This document shows, piece after piece, positions 1 to 13,800 of a stretch of 64,000 nucleotides of DNA. Origin of the DNA: Chondrosia reniformis (lineage: Eukaryota; Porifera; Demospongiae; Chondrillida; Chondrillidae); contig OX359197.1 of NCBI GenBank assembly GCA_947172415.1, forward strand, positions 2,294,001 through 2,358,000, given 5' to 3'. A program made the position numbers and the translations under genes. Each line of letters opens with the position of its first letter. Position 1 is the stretch's first letter. The notes below the pieces were generated by a model. It was not told the DNA's origin, did not search any database, and saw only the letters and a program-made list of their open reading frames with translations.

Positions 1-285
1 CAAAGAGTGAGAAATGATAATTTCCCTCACCTCAAGCAACTGTACAGTGTTTGGACCATTTCTGTCTACCTCAAAACTTCCAGTGCAAAACACAATAGTA
101 AAACAGGCTCTACAGATAACTGCCAGATATATACATAATAAATAATAAGAATATAATAAATGATACAGATATATTATGTATATGTTAACAATAGACAATA
201 AAGTATATGTACATCTATGTATATAGTCTACTTATAGTTTTGCGTAACTAATAAACCAACTTACATTTAGATAAAAGGGACAGTT
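1..285. other. 3' flank of the first gene, no feature seen
   Basis: This is AT-rich non-coding sequence with no convincing exon on either strand. On the minus strand it lies just downstream of the terminal exon of the unidentified gene. The complement of an AATAAA signal overlaps that gene's stop codon at about 283-290. Confidence 0.4.
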
Positions 286-2733
286 TTATTTATAAGATTT
301 AGGAGGAGCACCTTTGGGGGCACTCAGTTGTGCAATCTGCTCAAAACCACCACAAACAATAGGACAATCTGCATGTATAGTGGCTGCTGAACTAAACCTA
401 GAGTATGTGAGACAATTGCAATACAAACTATTAAACTCTGTTTTCCGACAAGGGTATATGTTGGTGTTCCGTATATACCAATGATGGTCAGTTACATACA
501 TTATATGATTTCATAGTTGTAAGATCCAAATCATTGTGTGGTCGGCCACACTTAGGTGGCTGCTCTTTACCAGTTAAGAAAAGGAAACCACAAGCTTCTT
601 TAAACTTCTAAGAGTTCAATAATTGACAGGTGAACCACTTATATATCAATTGTATACCACCCCTAGTAGGATCAATTTACTTATTTGTGAAATGAACTTA
701 TAAATTGATTTGATGACATTTAAGGAAGAAATATATACAATAATAATATTCAATTTCACCTTTTAATACTTAGAATACTAAATATTGAATAAACCTGCCA
801 AAGTAGACAAACTACTCATTTTTGCTAAGCTAAGATAAAACCTTTTTACTGGTCCTAATTGTATCATCTTTACAGGGTTCCACCATACACACACCCACAT
901 CCACTCTTTTGATGTTTCAAGCAAAGGTTTCCTATACTTAAATACCTTGCTGGCATGTATGGGTCAATATCCACTTCTTGGAATTTGATTTCAGGTATCT
1001 CCTATTAGAATGACAATATGCACATGGTAAAATAGTAACATTGAACAACTAAACTAAGATTCGGCAACAAAGGTGATGATGTAATGGCATGTGTATAGAA
1101 TTTCAAAGCATCACTATAACAGCTGATAAATGCTGTGCACTATATCATGCTGATGGCTATATCCAGTATAACAGTGTTGAATGGAAATGCTAGTTTCCCC
1201 CAATACTACTCATAAATAGGTTTATAAGCCAGACACACAAGTTTATTTAAGTGTACACACCATGCACGTGTAATACATAAATGAATAATAGTTATGTGCA
1301 AAGGAAAAGCACTATTAGTAAGAGACCAAGTGTCACTGTTAGTAAGAGACCAAGTGTCTTAATAATATGTTAAAGAAAAAGAAATTTCACTAATTTCGTA
1401 GATGATAGGGATTTCCTCTAACTGCACCAAACTTATCCTTGAGATGGTTCATCTTTAGTCTTGAAGAAGACCCCGAGAATCTAAAATGTTTGAATCCTAA
1501 ACGTTCTAGACGCTCAAAAGACTAAAACCATCTCAAAGAAATTTCGCTAACTAAATAAAAATATCACCATTAATGTTGCCATTTTGCATTTTGGGGTACA
1601 TCATCACAGCCTAGACCTCTAAAAATTAAACAAAATTCTTCCACACAGTATACTAACTACATTGGCTGTGTGCAACTTTTGGCAACTCCCTTGATAAAGC
1701 ACATTACAATGTGGAAGGTAGCTATACTGCATGAAAACATAACATTTGAAAGAGTAACATCAACATTAAATTAAACTAATTCACATATAAAACTTTAGTC
1801 CATTGTAAGATAGTCATAGGGTTACTAAACAAGCAGCAATCATGTAAGGCTTTCCCATTAGCAAATCTTCCATCATAAGCTATTTGCATCTGCCTCCTAA
1901 GCATAAAAAGCAGTATTCAAGAAGCACCATTTACATGAAAAGCTAAGTGTATACATACTGTAGTAGGGTTTACATAGCAGACATGAACATCAGCAGTGAA
2001 AGAGAAGAAACAAAGGAATAACACACAGAATCATACCTTTAGTATCCTTAAATACTTCAGCAACAGGTCTCCATCAAAACCACCCCATGAGCAAGAACCC
2101 TATTCGTCAGACCTTAATAGTAATACCATTGCATGAAAAAAAACACTTGCCATATAATTTCTATAGCAATTGCAACTTGTTGACAGAAAGCAATCCAATG
2201 CCTACTAGTATATGTGTACTTATACAGACAGCCATCACTTAAAATGTCAAGCAAATGTTACATATTTGATGTTATGTTAGGATAAAGGAAGCATTTGTAA
2301 TAATAAAGTAATCCCACCTGGTTTCTCTCCATTTATCAGGCATATTTGGAAGGTGACACGGTCGTTCTTATCTAAATAGTTGTAGAGAGCAGTGGTAATC
2401 TATCATGTAAACACTACTGTTTGGTAATTGTAAATACAGTGCAAAATAGATACATACGTAGGTATGCACAAGTAACATGTAGAAGATTATATATCAAATA
2501 GCTTCTCAGTGCCATACATTAAGTAGTCATTTCTGCAAAATGACTTGAACAAGCAAATCCATAGCTCAGCTTGATCACATTGTGTAATTGCGCTTACTTA
2601 AAACAGAGCCAGGACAAGATAAAACTTGCGTGCCTACCTTGAGCTAAACACTACTATCAACAAACACAAACTATGTAATAATCTCTGTCAAGAATCAGCC
2701 GACTTACAAACCTTTGAACTCTGCTGGTGTCAT
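286..2733 (-). CDS. Unidentified multi-exon gene (exon blocks only)
   Basis: I do not recognise this product. Several minus-strand blocks have open frames and flanking splice signals. They are a start block at 2708/2712-2733 (begins MTPAEF), 2318-2399 (contains YNYLDKNDRVTFQ), about 2037-2099 (contains LLLKYLRILK), 1831-1896 (contains QIAYDGRFANGKALH), 946-1001 (contains IKFQEVDIDPYMPA) and a terminal block at 286-392 (contains CPIVCGGFEQIAQL and ends PPKSYK then stop). Phases do not close between the first three blocks, so at least one exon or boundary is missing or wrong. The initiator region faces the LRMDA-like gene about 310 bp away, as in a shared bidirectional promoter. A spliced transcript or protein search would decide whether all blocks belong to one gene. 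Confidence 0.4.
1438..1538. mobile_element. Palindromic MITE, family A, copy 1
   Basis: This is a short foldback element of about 100 bp. Its left end reads CTTGAGATGGTTCATCTTTAG and its right end is the imperfect reverse complement (AAAACCATCTCAAAG), with inner arms around TCTAGACGCTCAAAAG. The same arms recur at 13287-13483 and 29815-29983 in talin introns, so this is a dispersed family. There is no coding capacity. Confidence 0.65.
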
Positions 2734-3042
2734 TTTCAACAGTTACCAGTGGACACAGTTTAGCAAATTCTTTCAGACAAATGTATGTATATGTATGGGC
2801 ACTTTAATAATAATAAGTACAATGGATATTGATGCGTCTTAGACTCCCAGGCTACTATCCCATTTAGAAATCTAATCCCTTGAAATTATTGGTATTCTGG
2901 ATATTAACAAACTGAATAAAGTACTCCGCTTTTACAGTTAAAGCCTTCGCTTTTGGTTGCAGCATTTGTTTTCCTGCTGGTGGAAAATGAATCGGCCATT
3001 TCATTCACCTCGGTCTCAATGAGGCAGACCAGTTCAGAAATA
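2734..3042. promoter_or_regulatory. Putative bidirectional promoter
   Basis: About 310 bp separate the probable start codon of the minus-strand gene (2731-2733) from the LRMDA-like start codon (3043-3045). The arrangement suggests a shared promoter. I see no clear TATA box or factor site, so this rests on gene orientation alone. Confidence 0.35.
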
Positions 3043-4340
3043 ATGGCTGGCAAAAATGGCGAAGAAAGTCGGTATTCCCTTGCGTATAGGGAGATTAGTC
3101 ATCTGCCGGAAAGGCACAAGAAACGAATAAGCCAGAAAAATATTAGAGTTTTAGACCTAAGTCATAATAATTTTTCGTATCCTTTGCCGACAATGCATGT
3201 GATAATTGTGTAGATGTGTAGATCTATAATAATACGTATTATATGGGTAAAATGTAAGAAACAGATTGTACTGTAAATTGCAATCTCATCTTCTCCAATG
3301 ATAAGGTATATATTTAATTTTTATTCAGTCTTACAATATTCTTTGAAATCCTTAGCCTCTTTAACTTAGTGATCTACGAACTCTCAATGGATTGACATCC
3401 CTTCAAACTCTAGTATTGGATTACAACCTCATTCAGTCTCGAGTTGTCTGCCCTATGCTACCGAACCTAGAAATACTTTGGGTGAATTGTAACAACATTG
3501 AAAATCTGCCTTTATTTTTAGAAACAGTAGCTGAGTCCTTCCCCAACTTGAAGCATATTAGCATGATGAAAAATAAAGCAGCCCCAAGTTTTTTTAATGG
3601 CGGCAGTGTGCAGGAGCACAAGGATTATAGGTCAGAATTTGACAGAATTCACTGTGTTGGAGTTCTTTGTATATACAAAAATGTTTTATAATGTAATTGC
3701 ATCATGGTCCATCTAAACTATAGATAGTCTATGACTGCACATTATAGTTCCATGTATGTTTCTGCTAAGATATGGCATCTTTTAATATGCTTGGATGTAT
3801 TGGCTGTATTGGATGTATTGGCTGTATTGGCTGTATTGGATGTATTGGCTGTATTGGATGTATTGGCTTTCGGTGCTTCTCTATGGGCTAAACAATATTA
3901 GATAACCAACCGGAGTACCTGCATTTGGCAGGCTTATCTGCTACAGTGATGCAGGTACTTTTAGCTTGCTTTCTAACCCTTGGACAAAAAAACAAGCAGC
4001 CATTTTAGAACATGTGACATGTGTACATCCATACACACTAACAAGCATATAATTGTATTTTATTGTCATATATATAGAAAGAATAATAGTACTGTATATA
4101 TATATACGGACAAAGTGGCTAATTTATCTTTGTCAAAAATGTATCACATTTCCTTTATAAAATGTCTTCAAAGAGAGGTATGAAGTGTACCTTCAAGGCA
4201 CTGCTCATTACTTTCTTAGGTTATACGTATTAAGTATACTGAATAAACTCTCTTGGTTGGATGATTGTGCAATATCTGAGGAAGAAAGAAAGGCGTCTTC
4301 ATGCATATATGGGAAAAGAAGGCCAAAGTCAAAACCATAG
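3043..4340 (+). CDS. LRMDA: LRMDA/C10orf11-like leucine-rich repeat protein
   Basis: There are three coding exons, 3043-3176, 3370-3630 and 4220-4340, totalling 516 nt and 171 residues with closed phases (2, 2, stop). Exon 1 ends in an LRR strand (VLDLSHNNFS, completed across the junction). Exon 2 carries two more LRRs and the family signature LPNLEILWVN...NIENLP followed by MKNKAAPSFFNGG. Exon 3 carries LSWLDD..ISEEERKA and ends in a basic tail. The order and wording match vertebrate LRMDA, a roughly 200-residue protein linked to melanosome differentiation; its role in an animal without melanocytes is unknown. I chose the ATG at 3043 for its good context (A at -3, G at +4). An in-frame ATG at 3019 is possible and would add eight residues. 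Confidence 0.85.
3792..3867. repeat. 9-bp tandem repeat (GGMTGTATT)
   Basis: About eight copies of a nonamer alternating TGGATGTAT and TGGCTGTAT lie inside intron 2 of the LRMDA-like gene. It is a short minisatellite with no evident function. Confidence 0.8.
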
Positions 4341-4370
4341 ACTATAGGTGTATATAGACGTCAATGTGTT

Positions 4371-4376
4371 ATTAAA
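4371..4376 (+). terminator. Candidate poly(A) signal of LRMDA-like gene
   Basis: ATTAAA lies 31 nt after the stop codon and is followed by a GT-rich stretch (GTTGTGTTTGTATG) that could serve as the downstream element. Confidence 0.5.
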
Positions 4377-5442
4377 GTTGTGTTTGTATGTACGTACATG
4401 TGATTTGTGTATAGTAAATCATTACATGTAAATTATAATGGAACAGAATATTTCTGGCTACCATTGCTTTTTCGGGTGGCATCTTTGCAAATCTAATATT
4501 CATGATGTAGTATATTATGTATACATACGTATCTACAAAATACATTATACCATATATATATAAAATTATAATAATACGTACACATGCAGGCACTACATGC
4601 TTATTTTAATATTAGGTAATGTATATGTACGTACCTTCTGAATGAACTAGCATATGCATATTACGTACATGAAAAAGCTTATTTCCTTTTTCAGTTATAG
4701 CGGGCAAAAAAGATGAAGAATAAGGAAATGAAAAACGGAGATTTCAAAGTTCGTTGTCTACCATTGGAATAGCTAGGGTCGTTTGCCTTCAAGGCCAGTT
4801 TATAGTGTGGCTGTTCTATGTTTAACTTTACATAGCCTTTTTTCAGAGATTTTCAGTCTATTTTGGGAATTTGCTCCTATACAAATGTATAGGGAAACAA
4901 AACAACCAGTACCATCCCTACATAGAGAGTATTAATGTACTCTGACAATGTGCCAGCAATGTGTATATAATATATAATTCTTCACTTCTCAAATGAATGC
5001 CATCATTGTTATGTTACCTGTTGCTATTAGAGAAAGCCCAGCACTAATCCCATAAATGCTTGATCTAAGATTATGTTTTGACGATTTGTTGAAATTATAA
5101 TCTCTTATACTTGGGCTAGTGAAGAATACAAGTCTTAGAAGTACTTACGTAGTTCAGAGTGTCTATAGTTAAACCTAACTATTTCTATGTTATTTTATAG
5201 CTACTCCCTAATATATGACTTCAAAATTAAGAATTGTTACTCTTTATCCTTTTTCTGCCACATTATTATATTTGAAGCCAAGGAAATGAGTATTAGCATA
5301 TTGAACATTATTCAATACAAAGGAACGCAACATCCTACTGAGTTTCTCAAAACCAAACAATAACAGTTTTACCAATGCTTAGTTTCATTCTTACTACTGT
5401 TATGAGTCTCTAACTATAGCCTATGTAATTCAAAGAAACACA
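4377..5442. other. Convergent intergenic region
   Basis: This is AT-rich sequence between the 3' ends of the LRMDA-like gene (plus) and talin (minus). It presumably contains the talin 3' UTR. I see no exon, transposon end or RNA gene, and I could not fix the talin poly(A) site. Confidence 0.4.
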
Positions 5443-7877
5443 CTACTTCCACTTCTTGGCACTATGAATCCTGAGTTGCTTCAACTGGTTGCGAGCTTGA
5501 ATCAATTCCCTCTCTTTAGCTGCAATTATTTCATGTGCATCAAGCTCAGCAGCAAACTGCTTAGCCTTGGACATGGGAGTGGCACCAATCCTGTAATCGG
5601 ACATGTCACCTTCATTCTTTTGCTTTGAGGCATTGGCTGCCTTCACAAGAAACTCAGTGGCTTTTTTGACTTTTCCACCAGCTTGCTGTAGAAATAAGCA
5701 AAACATTTATCTTAAAACTTTATTATGTATTATGTTCACAGTTAGTGTATATAAAAAGAAGGAAGTTGATGCAGTGAAATCCACCAAACTCCAACTTGCT
5801 TAGCTCAAGTTTCCGGAGAATTACTGTAAGTCAAATAAGTATCTCTGCCCTGGCCAAAGTACCTTTATAATGTATACTAAGATGGACTGATAAGTCGAAC
5901 TTCCTTAATTGGAAATCTTGTAATTCTTTCATTATTTTCGTTTCTAAATCCACTTTGCGATCGTTGCATTGAAACATGTATTGACATTTACAAAAAATTG
6001 TATAAAACAACTGTATGTATTCTCAACTAAAGTAAAATAAAACTACATGATAGTACATACACGTACATACCTGCAATCTCTTATTGCTTTCACTTCGAGG
6101 ATCAGCTTTAACTTGACAAGCCATCAAAAGTTGGGCAGTTGATGAGGCAACAGACTTAGCAGCAGCAATCAACTTGTCTTCAGATGCTTGGTCTTGCACT
6201 ACCAAGTTGGCAGCTTCACACAAGTTACTGGTAGCCGTGGCAACCAACTTAGCCTAAGGGGATTATTATACCAGTGATTATGTTCACATTACACTAAAAA
6301 CCAATCAACACAAAAACTATTGCTGAACTTACAGCTGACACAAGACCTTCTGACCACTGATAGTCCTCACTAGTAACGTCACTTGGCTTAACCTATGAAG
6401 GTAAACATCTTGAACATACATTCAGAATTTAAGACATATCAATGATATATTTATATGTAAATACAGTAAGTAGTATACACATCAGTATATATTCCAACCA
6501 CTACACAAATGTGTGCAAACAAAGATTAATTTAGGTTATCATACCCTTCCTTGTGCCACTAGTTCTCTTTGAGCTGCAGTTGCAGCTTTTACCAGCTGAC
6601 TTGTAGCATTAGCAATACGTTTAGCTGCTTCAACAATCTGTTCATCAAAAGTGAGTGTTTCATCAACTTTCTGTGGAAGAAAAATAAAAACTTCATTTGA
6701 GACTAAGAATTACAGGATAACAGTGTTACATATCTTTTAGACGTACAACTTCCTTTCTTGGTTGTAACTCCTCAAGTTTTCTGGCAGCTGCTTCTATTGC
6801 AGCAGCTGCAGCCAAAAGTTCATTTTCAGCAATGACTGTTGGATCTTCTGGATTGACCCAATCTGGTCCTTTCAAGGCCTCTGCAGCATTCACCAACTCC
6901 CCTACTGTAACAGCAACTTCACGCGATACAGAAAGTAACATCTGTTTCTTTTCATATGTTGGCTTATCCACAATGCTGACTACAAGTTCCAACAACTCTT
7001 TGTAAGCATTTGCACAATTGCCTCCTGTATCCATGACTCCCTTCTTGAGATCTTTAGTCTCTGCTCGGCTGGCAGCAGCCTTAAAGGAATAAAGGAGAGA
7101 AATAAATCACCAGCAGTGTATACATACTACAGATGATCAGTAACTTGGCAATAATGGATGGTTGAACTAATTGGAGAATATGTATAATTACCTTTGCATG
7201 TTGTAGCATGCTCACAACATAGTCTACCATTTGAGCTGCAGCTGTTATATCCTGCTGTCTAGTTGAGTTTCCAGCTGAAACTGCTTTTGCAGTGGCCATA
7301 GTTACTTTATTGGCACAGCGAATGAGCTCCTCTGGTGAAACACTCTTCTTGGAAGGGGCTGCCGACTTAAATGTCTACAACAGAAAAACACCATATGTAC
7401 ATGTATTACAGTATTTACATAAACATATTACTTTCATAAATAAAAATTGAAAAAAACAAATTTGTATCCTAAGGTTTGATAATTTGATTTTGCAAAACGA
7501 ATACTAACCTCCATTTCTTTTTCAATGCCTTTGATAGCCTGTTCTAGTGATCTGACTCCTTTTCTAGCTTCATTCTCAACATTCTTTACAGTTTTCAACA
7601 AAGCTGAAATATTTGTAACCATAGACTACAGTAAAGGGATATGACAGCCATTTTGAACTTTCAAAAAATAATTTCAAACTTACTAGAAGGAATAACTAAT
7701 TATATTGATACTAAATTTAAGAGTTTTTAGGCAATGAAAATACCATATTACCTTGGCTGAATCCTTTAAAGTAGCCATTGTTGGATCCTGCACAGACTTT
7801 CCTGCAGCATCTCTAGTGGCTTTAATTAGGATAGCCAAAGAATTACCCACATCTTTAGCAGCATTCAGGAGCAATAC
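5443..7877 (-). CDS. TLN: Talin exons 45-52: R12, THATCH actin-binding region, C-terminus
   Basis: Exons: 7752-7877, 7509-7625, 7192-7374, 6747-7079, 6545-6670, 6333-6392, 6071-6253, 5443-5685. Exon 47 carries ATAKAVSAGNS. Exon 48 carries the strongly conserved WVNPEDPTVIAENELLAAAA, the start of the I/LWEQ (THATCH, R13) actin-binding bundle. Exon 51 has STAQLLMACQVKAD. Exon 52 ends in a single charged helix (KERELIQARNQLKQLRI) corresponding to the dimerisation helix, but its last residues (HSAKKWK) differ from the vertebrate C-terminus. Every junction in this block is phase 0. Confidence 0.92.
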
Positions 7878-10800
7878 CTACATATTTGTAAACATCGTTG
7901 AAATATATTCCAAACTAAACTACCAATATATACACTAGTTAAGCATATTCTACAGCTACATTAGGCAATACACAAACATACTTGAGCTTCGGTGTCTTCT
8001 GCTCCAAGTGATGCAGCCCCCATTTTAATACATTCACTTTCTTTGGTAATGGTCTCCACTGCCCGTGATGCAGCAGCTGCCAGGTCATCTTGACTGGCCC
8101 CAGCAGAAGTAACTAATTCCTTTGTGGCCTCAAGCAGAGTCTGTATGCAAATACATAGGCACAGAGTAGCCAGTTTGTCCTGTTTGATGAATACGCTTGT
8201 TAGAACATGTACCTTTGCCGTCTCCAAAATTTCTTCCCGGTGCTTAGGAAATAATCCTACATTACCACCCTCGCTGAAAAGAACACCAGAAGCAGCAAAC
8301 ATTTTCGCAGTCTCCAAATCACTGACAATTCCCATAACAGCGGAGTAGGCATCCAGACAGGCTTGAGTTCCTTTAGATCCGGATTTCAAAGTGCCCACAA
8401 CAAAAGAAATCTGAAGACAAGGTGGAGGTGGTTCACATACACATTGACATTAAGAGCATTTGTAAAATTGGGAATCAACACCACAATAATTCTTTTACAT
8501 ATGCATTGTCAGAGAGTTTTATGTTTCTCATTCAAATACATACGTAGTTTAGACTAGTAATAACATGTTCTGGCAAAATTACTTTATTCTTCACCACATA
8601 ACTCAAGTAGTACCTTTTCTTGGGCTGCTCTGGTACACGCTAGGAGCTCTCTCTTTCCAGATATGTCATCTGGATTGACAACCAAACTACTGGTGGCGTT
8701 CAACACATCAGCTAAGGCTCCTCCTAAATTTTCCATGTTCTTCTTCAATCTCACTGCAACCTAATAATAAAAGAGAACAATATAAGCACTACATAACCCA
8801 CATATGCATATTTGAAGTAATTAAATAAAATAACATTTGCATATTGGTTATGCAATAATGAACTCTAAATACGTTGATGTGTACATCGAAATGTCAAAAA
8901 ATAGAATGGACCAACCTCTTGATTTTCAGTGATTTCACTAATAGCTCCCTGGGCTTCATCAACCAGTTTAGAGTAACAATTGGTAAGGTATCTAGCATCT
9001 TCAGTCAGTATGCTAGGATTCTGTCCAGCATGTGTAACAAGGTCCTGTGTGCTCTTAGAAACCTTTTTGCAAAGATCAAACATGGCTCCCTGAAAGTCTG
9101 TGAAAGTCTTATCACTCTGAGGTGCATGTTCCTGGAGCTACATACAAAGCAATGGTACCACTCAAAACATTGGCAGACTGGCCTGGAGCAGCCTCGCCCC
9201 AATACTTGCTACTCTAATCAAATGTTACATCTATTCATACGATTTTTTAAATTTTACATGTGACTTCTAGGGATTACAGTAAAATTAATCTCAAAACATC
9301 ACATTAAGAGAAGCAGTGATTAGATTGTTAAATAAACTATGTAAAAGTAACTTGTTGGAGTACAGTGTGATACACAATCACTGATAACTTCTTTCTTACA
9401 AGTTCCCGTATACAAATAACTTAATCTAATCCCATGGACACAAATGTCAAGAAACTGTCAGTCAATTGCATGTATAAGTGCTGTTTGGTAACTTTGCAGT
9501 TGATAACACATACGTAATTGTGGTCGTGATACTTAAATATAAAGGAACTGCACTACTTATGTATGTGATGGTACATCATCCAATAATTTTAAAAACGCCT
9601 AAAACAGTTTGTTTTTGTCTTTTGGTCGAACACTTTCACCTTATGGATTATCACCACCAACAGTTGATGGCACAGGTAGAAGAAACTACTATTGTATATG
9701 TACATATACTGACTATATTATTAGATACCTTAAATTATATAGGCACTGCAATCAATTTAGTCGATCCAGTTAACCAGATATTTGGAAATGACTTACTCTT
9801 AGTATTGCTTTGTTAACATCATCTATAAAGCCATTGATGACTCCCATTTCACTTCCAGCCTTTTGAATAGTTTCAGAAAGCTCCTTCACAGCTTTATTAA
9901 GAAAATCAGCTCCCTCATCGACAAGATGATGAGCACCAGACTGAAGAGAATAAATAAAAAAACATATCAATAGAACCAAATGAAATTAATAATTAAATGA
10001 AAAAAACAAGCCTTAAAACTACATACGTATAAAAGATAGACAGTTGGCCTTATTGGTCAAAAGATTGCATATACTTTCATAAAACCTTCAGAATATGTTA
10101 ATGTTGCTCAGACGGATAGACCTCATCTTACCTTAGGATTACCTCCAACTTCTTTAGAGGCATACACAAGCTGAAGAGCTGATTCTACCACAGTTTTAGT
10201 TTCTGCTATTACTTGTGACTTCATTTGTGACTTTTTAGTCTTAGAAGCAGTGCCAATGGCAGCAGTGGCTAGTTGAGGTATCTGGTTGGAGAGGGCTGTC
10301 ACACGATGTCCGAGGTTCTCTGCTTCTCCCTTGGCAGCCACAGCTAGAGGTTCAACCAGTTCACTAATGTCACTTGCACTCTGTAAAACATGGTTTTGGA
10401 AGCCTTCCAAAGTGGAAGAGAAATCAGGAATTAAGTTCTGAGACAACACAGCCATTTCAGCTTTGTTCAAATTAGTGATAATCTGATTCATCACTTCCAT
10501 TGCTTGATCACATTCACTCTGACCAGGAGATTTAAACCTAATATACAATATACGTACAAATGTAAGCCTTAAAAAAGCTTTAAACATTTACTAAGCTCTC
10601 ATCTCTACCTGATAATACGTGTACATATGTATTTACAATAGAAGAATGGATTCAGTCACTCTAAGTTGACTTACTTGATGGCTTGTAACAGAGCTTTCAC
10701 TGAATCACTAACAGCTTTAGAGTGTGACACAAGCAACTGCCAAGTAGCTGAGTCTTTAGGATTGACAGCAAGGGATTTGGATGCACTGAGTAAACTACTA

Positions 10801-13800
10801 CTGGACTGGATAATGGCTTTTCCTGAGGTCTGAATAGGACTCATGGCTTCTCTACCCTAAGTTAATCATAACATACGTACGTAGTTTATATCAGCTTACA
10901 AGCACACAAAAACAAACTTCGTAACAAAATTAGACATGTGAATTTATGAAAAAGGTAACAAAGTACATAAGTAGTAAATCTAAGGAATCAGTCAATTTAA
11001 AAATACCTTTTCACCGATTACAGCTGGAGTAGAAGCAAACTGAGCAGAAGAGGCAAAAGTGGTAAGAGCTTCAACAGCTTCAATCAAAGGCTTTGTAGTA
11101 GCAGCACATGCTTCTCTATAAGTATGAGCAGAAAGGATCTATAAATTAATCAGTCAAAATACATACAAACAACCATAGTGTAATACATACGTAGTACATA
11201 CACATATGGACCATAGAACACAGATTGCAAAGCTACATGCATCAGTGCAGTTCAATAATGTAACACACAGATTTCCCTTGAATCCTATACAAAGAGAGAA
11301 CTATATTGTTGTACGTACCTATAATTATACAAGCAATTGATAAATAACAATAATGATGATAATAACAATTCTATCAATCCCTTACAATAGGTTTTGTTAT
11401 AGATAAAGTAAGATTCACATTAGGGGCTCTTTAAGTATATAAAAGTGTGGATCATCCTTGGTAATGCACATAAACCATTCACAATGTGAAAAAGAGTCTC
11501 TAGGGACATGGATAACAATCAAAGAGAAGAAAGCATATGTACCTATTCTCTGGTGTGAGCTGCCCAGCCAGAGCTTTGATATTCTTCACAAGGTTAGCAG
11601 TGTTATTGGCCACATCCTTTGCAGCTGTCACAAAATGCTTCTTGGCTACAGGATTGTTAGTCCTCTGAGAGGCAACCTTACAAGCATTGCAGAGCACACT
11701 GGTATGCTTAGCTATTACAGTGGCTGATTGAAGTACCTGCAATAAAAAGGAAGAACAGTTTAGGAATTGGACCTACTATTTTTAATTTCTTCAAGAACAT
11801 GTAGAACATTGAAGCATGTTCAAAAAGCATATAACTGAATAAAACCAAAAATGTTTTTTGTTGATTCACAAGGTGAAAATTGATAAAATGTTGACTAGGG
11901 TGGCCATTTTTGTCCATCCCTACTTACAGAAACATTTTATATACATACATACGTAGATTATTGTAGTAATAGTTTCTGTATTAAAAATGATATAATCAAA
12001 AGCAGAACAGAACAGAAAAAGGGTCATTTACTTGAAGTCTTTTGACTTCAACCTATTAGAGTTGTTTAGTATTACAGTCCAACACTTACTCAAGGAAAAT
12101 ATGGAAGAACATACAGCATATTAATTGGATACTAGTATCAAACTGTTCACAAATTGCTGAAGTCCTAAACAAATGTGCATTTTAGCACATGTTAGGTTTG
12201 GGGGCAAATCCATATTCTTGTCTTGCTAAAGTAAAAATTCACAAAACTATTGCCAGATCAAGGTAGTTCTTTAAAGTCTGTATTGTGACAATATACACAG
12301 CCACATTTGGCTTACTTGCTGCTGTGTAGCAGAGCTATTGAGCAAACTCTGACAAGCTTTACTGATTGCCTGGCCTGCTCTGGAAAACTGTGTTTGGTCA
12401 ACCAGTCCTTGCTGGGCTGGAGTGCTAGTGGGGTCCGATATGCCCACAAGATAGGCAGCCTACAAGAGTGACAATGGCACACTAAACCTCTAAAGTAACG
12501 AGCCATGCTGTCCATTTACCTGGGACGCAGCTTCAACAATCTGACAAACAGCATCAGCAGTTTCATTGACAGCATTACCAAAATGTTCTGACTTTCCTGC
12601 CTTGGCATGAATGGGTATTTCTGCCCCTGCCTTACCTAAGACCTATACGAAGGCACATATCGTTTCACAGGGTTGGATCAATGCAGTAATAAACCAGGAG
12701 GAACGTACCTGAGACCTATCAGAGACAGCTTCTAGACACTCAAAGTAGGTAGCATCACTAACGGGTTCACTTGGCCTGTCCAGCAACGCAGCTACAGCCT
12801 ATACACATAAATACCAACAGTATGCAATAGGTGGAAGACCAGTATGAAATACTATGGGACTGCAGGATCAATAGCTGATCACCTAACAAGGTCTCTACAG
12901 CAGGAGACTCTGTTCCCAGTAAGTGGACTTTAGGTGCTGTTCATTAGCTTATTGTGCTACAGGAGACACAAGCGGGTGGAGTAAATCAGAGTCGACTTAT
13001 GAATAAACACCAGTATCATCATCAATAGACCCTGGATTACCCCACCCGCACATGTCTCCTGAGGAGTACAATAAGAATGTGTGGAACCAAAGTTAACTTG
13101 ATGGGAACCAGAGTCTCCCCTTAGCCAATTATTAGAGGATTCATCTATATGGCGTACAATGAAATTTTGAGTAGCTACTCTGCTAATGAGTACTCCCAAT
13201 GAGGTCTAACTCAAGATATTACTCACATAATAGCATAGCCAAGTAATGGATGACTTTATTCCACTAGAGTTACCAAATACTGTATATCTTTGAGATGGTT
13301 CATCTTTTGGTCCTTTGAATGTCTAGAGACGCATTTGGTACATTTAAGATTCAAACATTTTGACCCTAGGAGTCTTCTCAGTCGCTAAAGACTGACTTGG
13401 GAAGAAAGACTGGGTAGAAAGGTCCAAATCCTAAAAGAACCAACTGCATCTCTAGATGCTCATAGATGAACCAACTCAAAGATAATTTTGGCACAATTGA
13501 AAAGAAATCTCTATCATCTAAGTTACCAAATTTGTCTGACTATTAAAATACTCTCTGAGGAAACTTTTAGAATACGGCACATACCTCGACTTTCCTTAAT
13601 GCATTTTCACATTCCTTCTGACCAGGAGCAGAAGATGAACAGACATTCAACAATTCATTAATGGAATCTGTAACTGCCCTGTAACCAAAAACGGGAATAG
13701 AATAGAAATTCTTTCTTTTGAATGCCATACTCACACAAGTAAATCAACATATAAAGGATGTACAGAAACTTTCAGACGTTAAAGTTAGGGATATTGCAAC

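Noticed and set aside
9478..9816. 112-codon plus-strand frame between talin exons
   Set aside because: It starts with a non-ATG codon, lies in talin intron 40 and runs into the exon on the other strand; no domain.
11116..11138. Longer version of talin exon 37 using the AG at 11139-11140 (plus-strand CT)
   Set aside because: It breaks the phase, whereas the AG 23 bases further in restores the conserved ENREACAAT reading.
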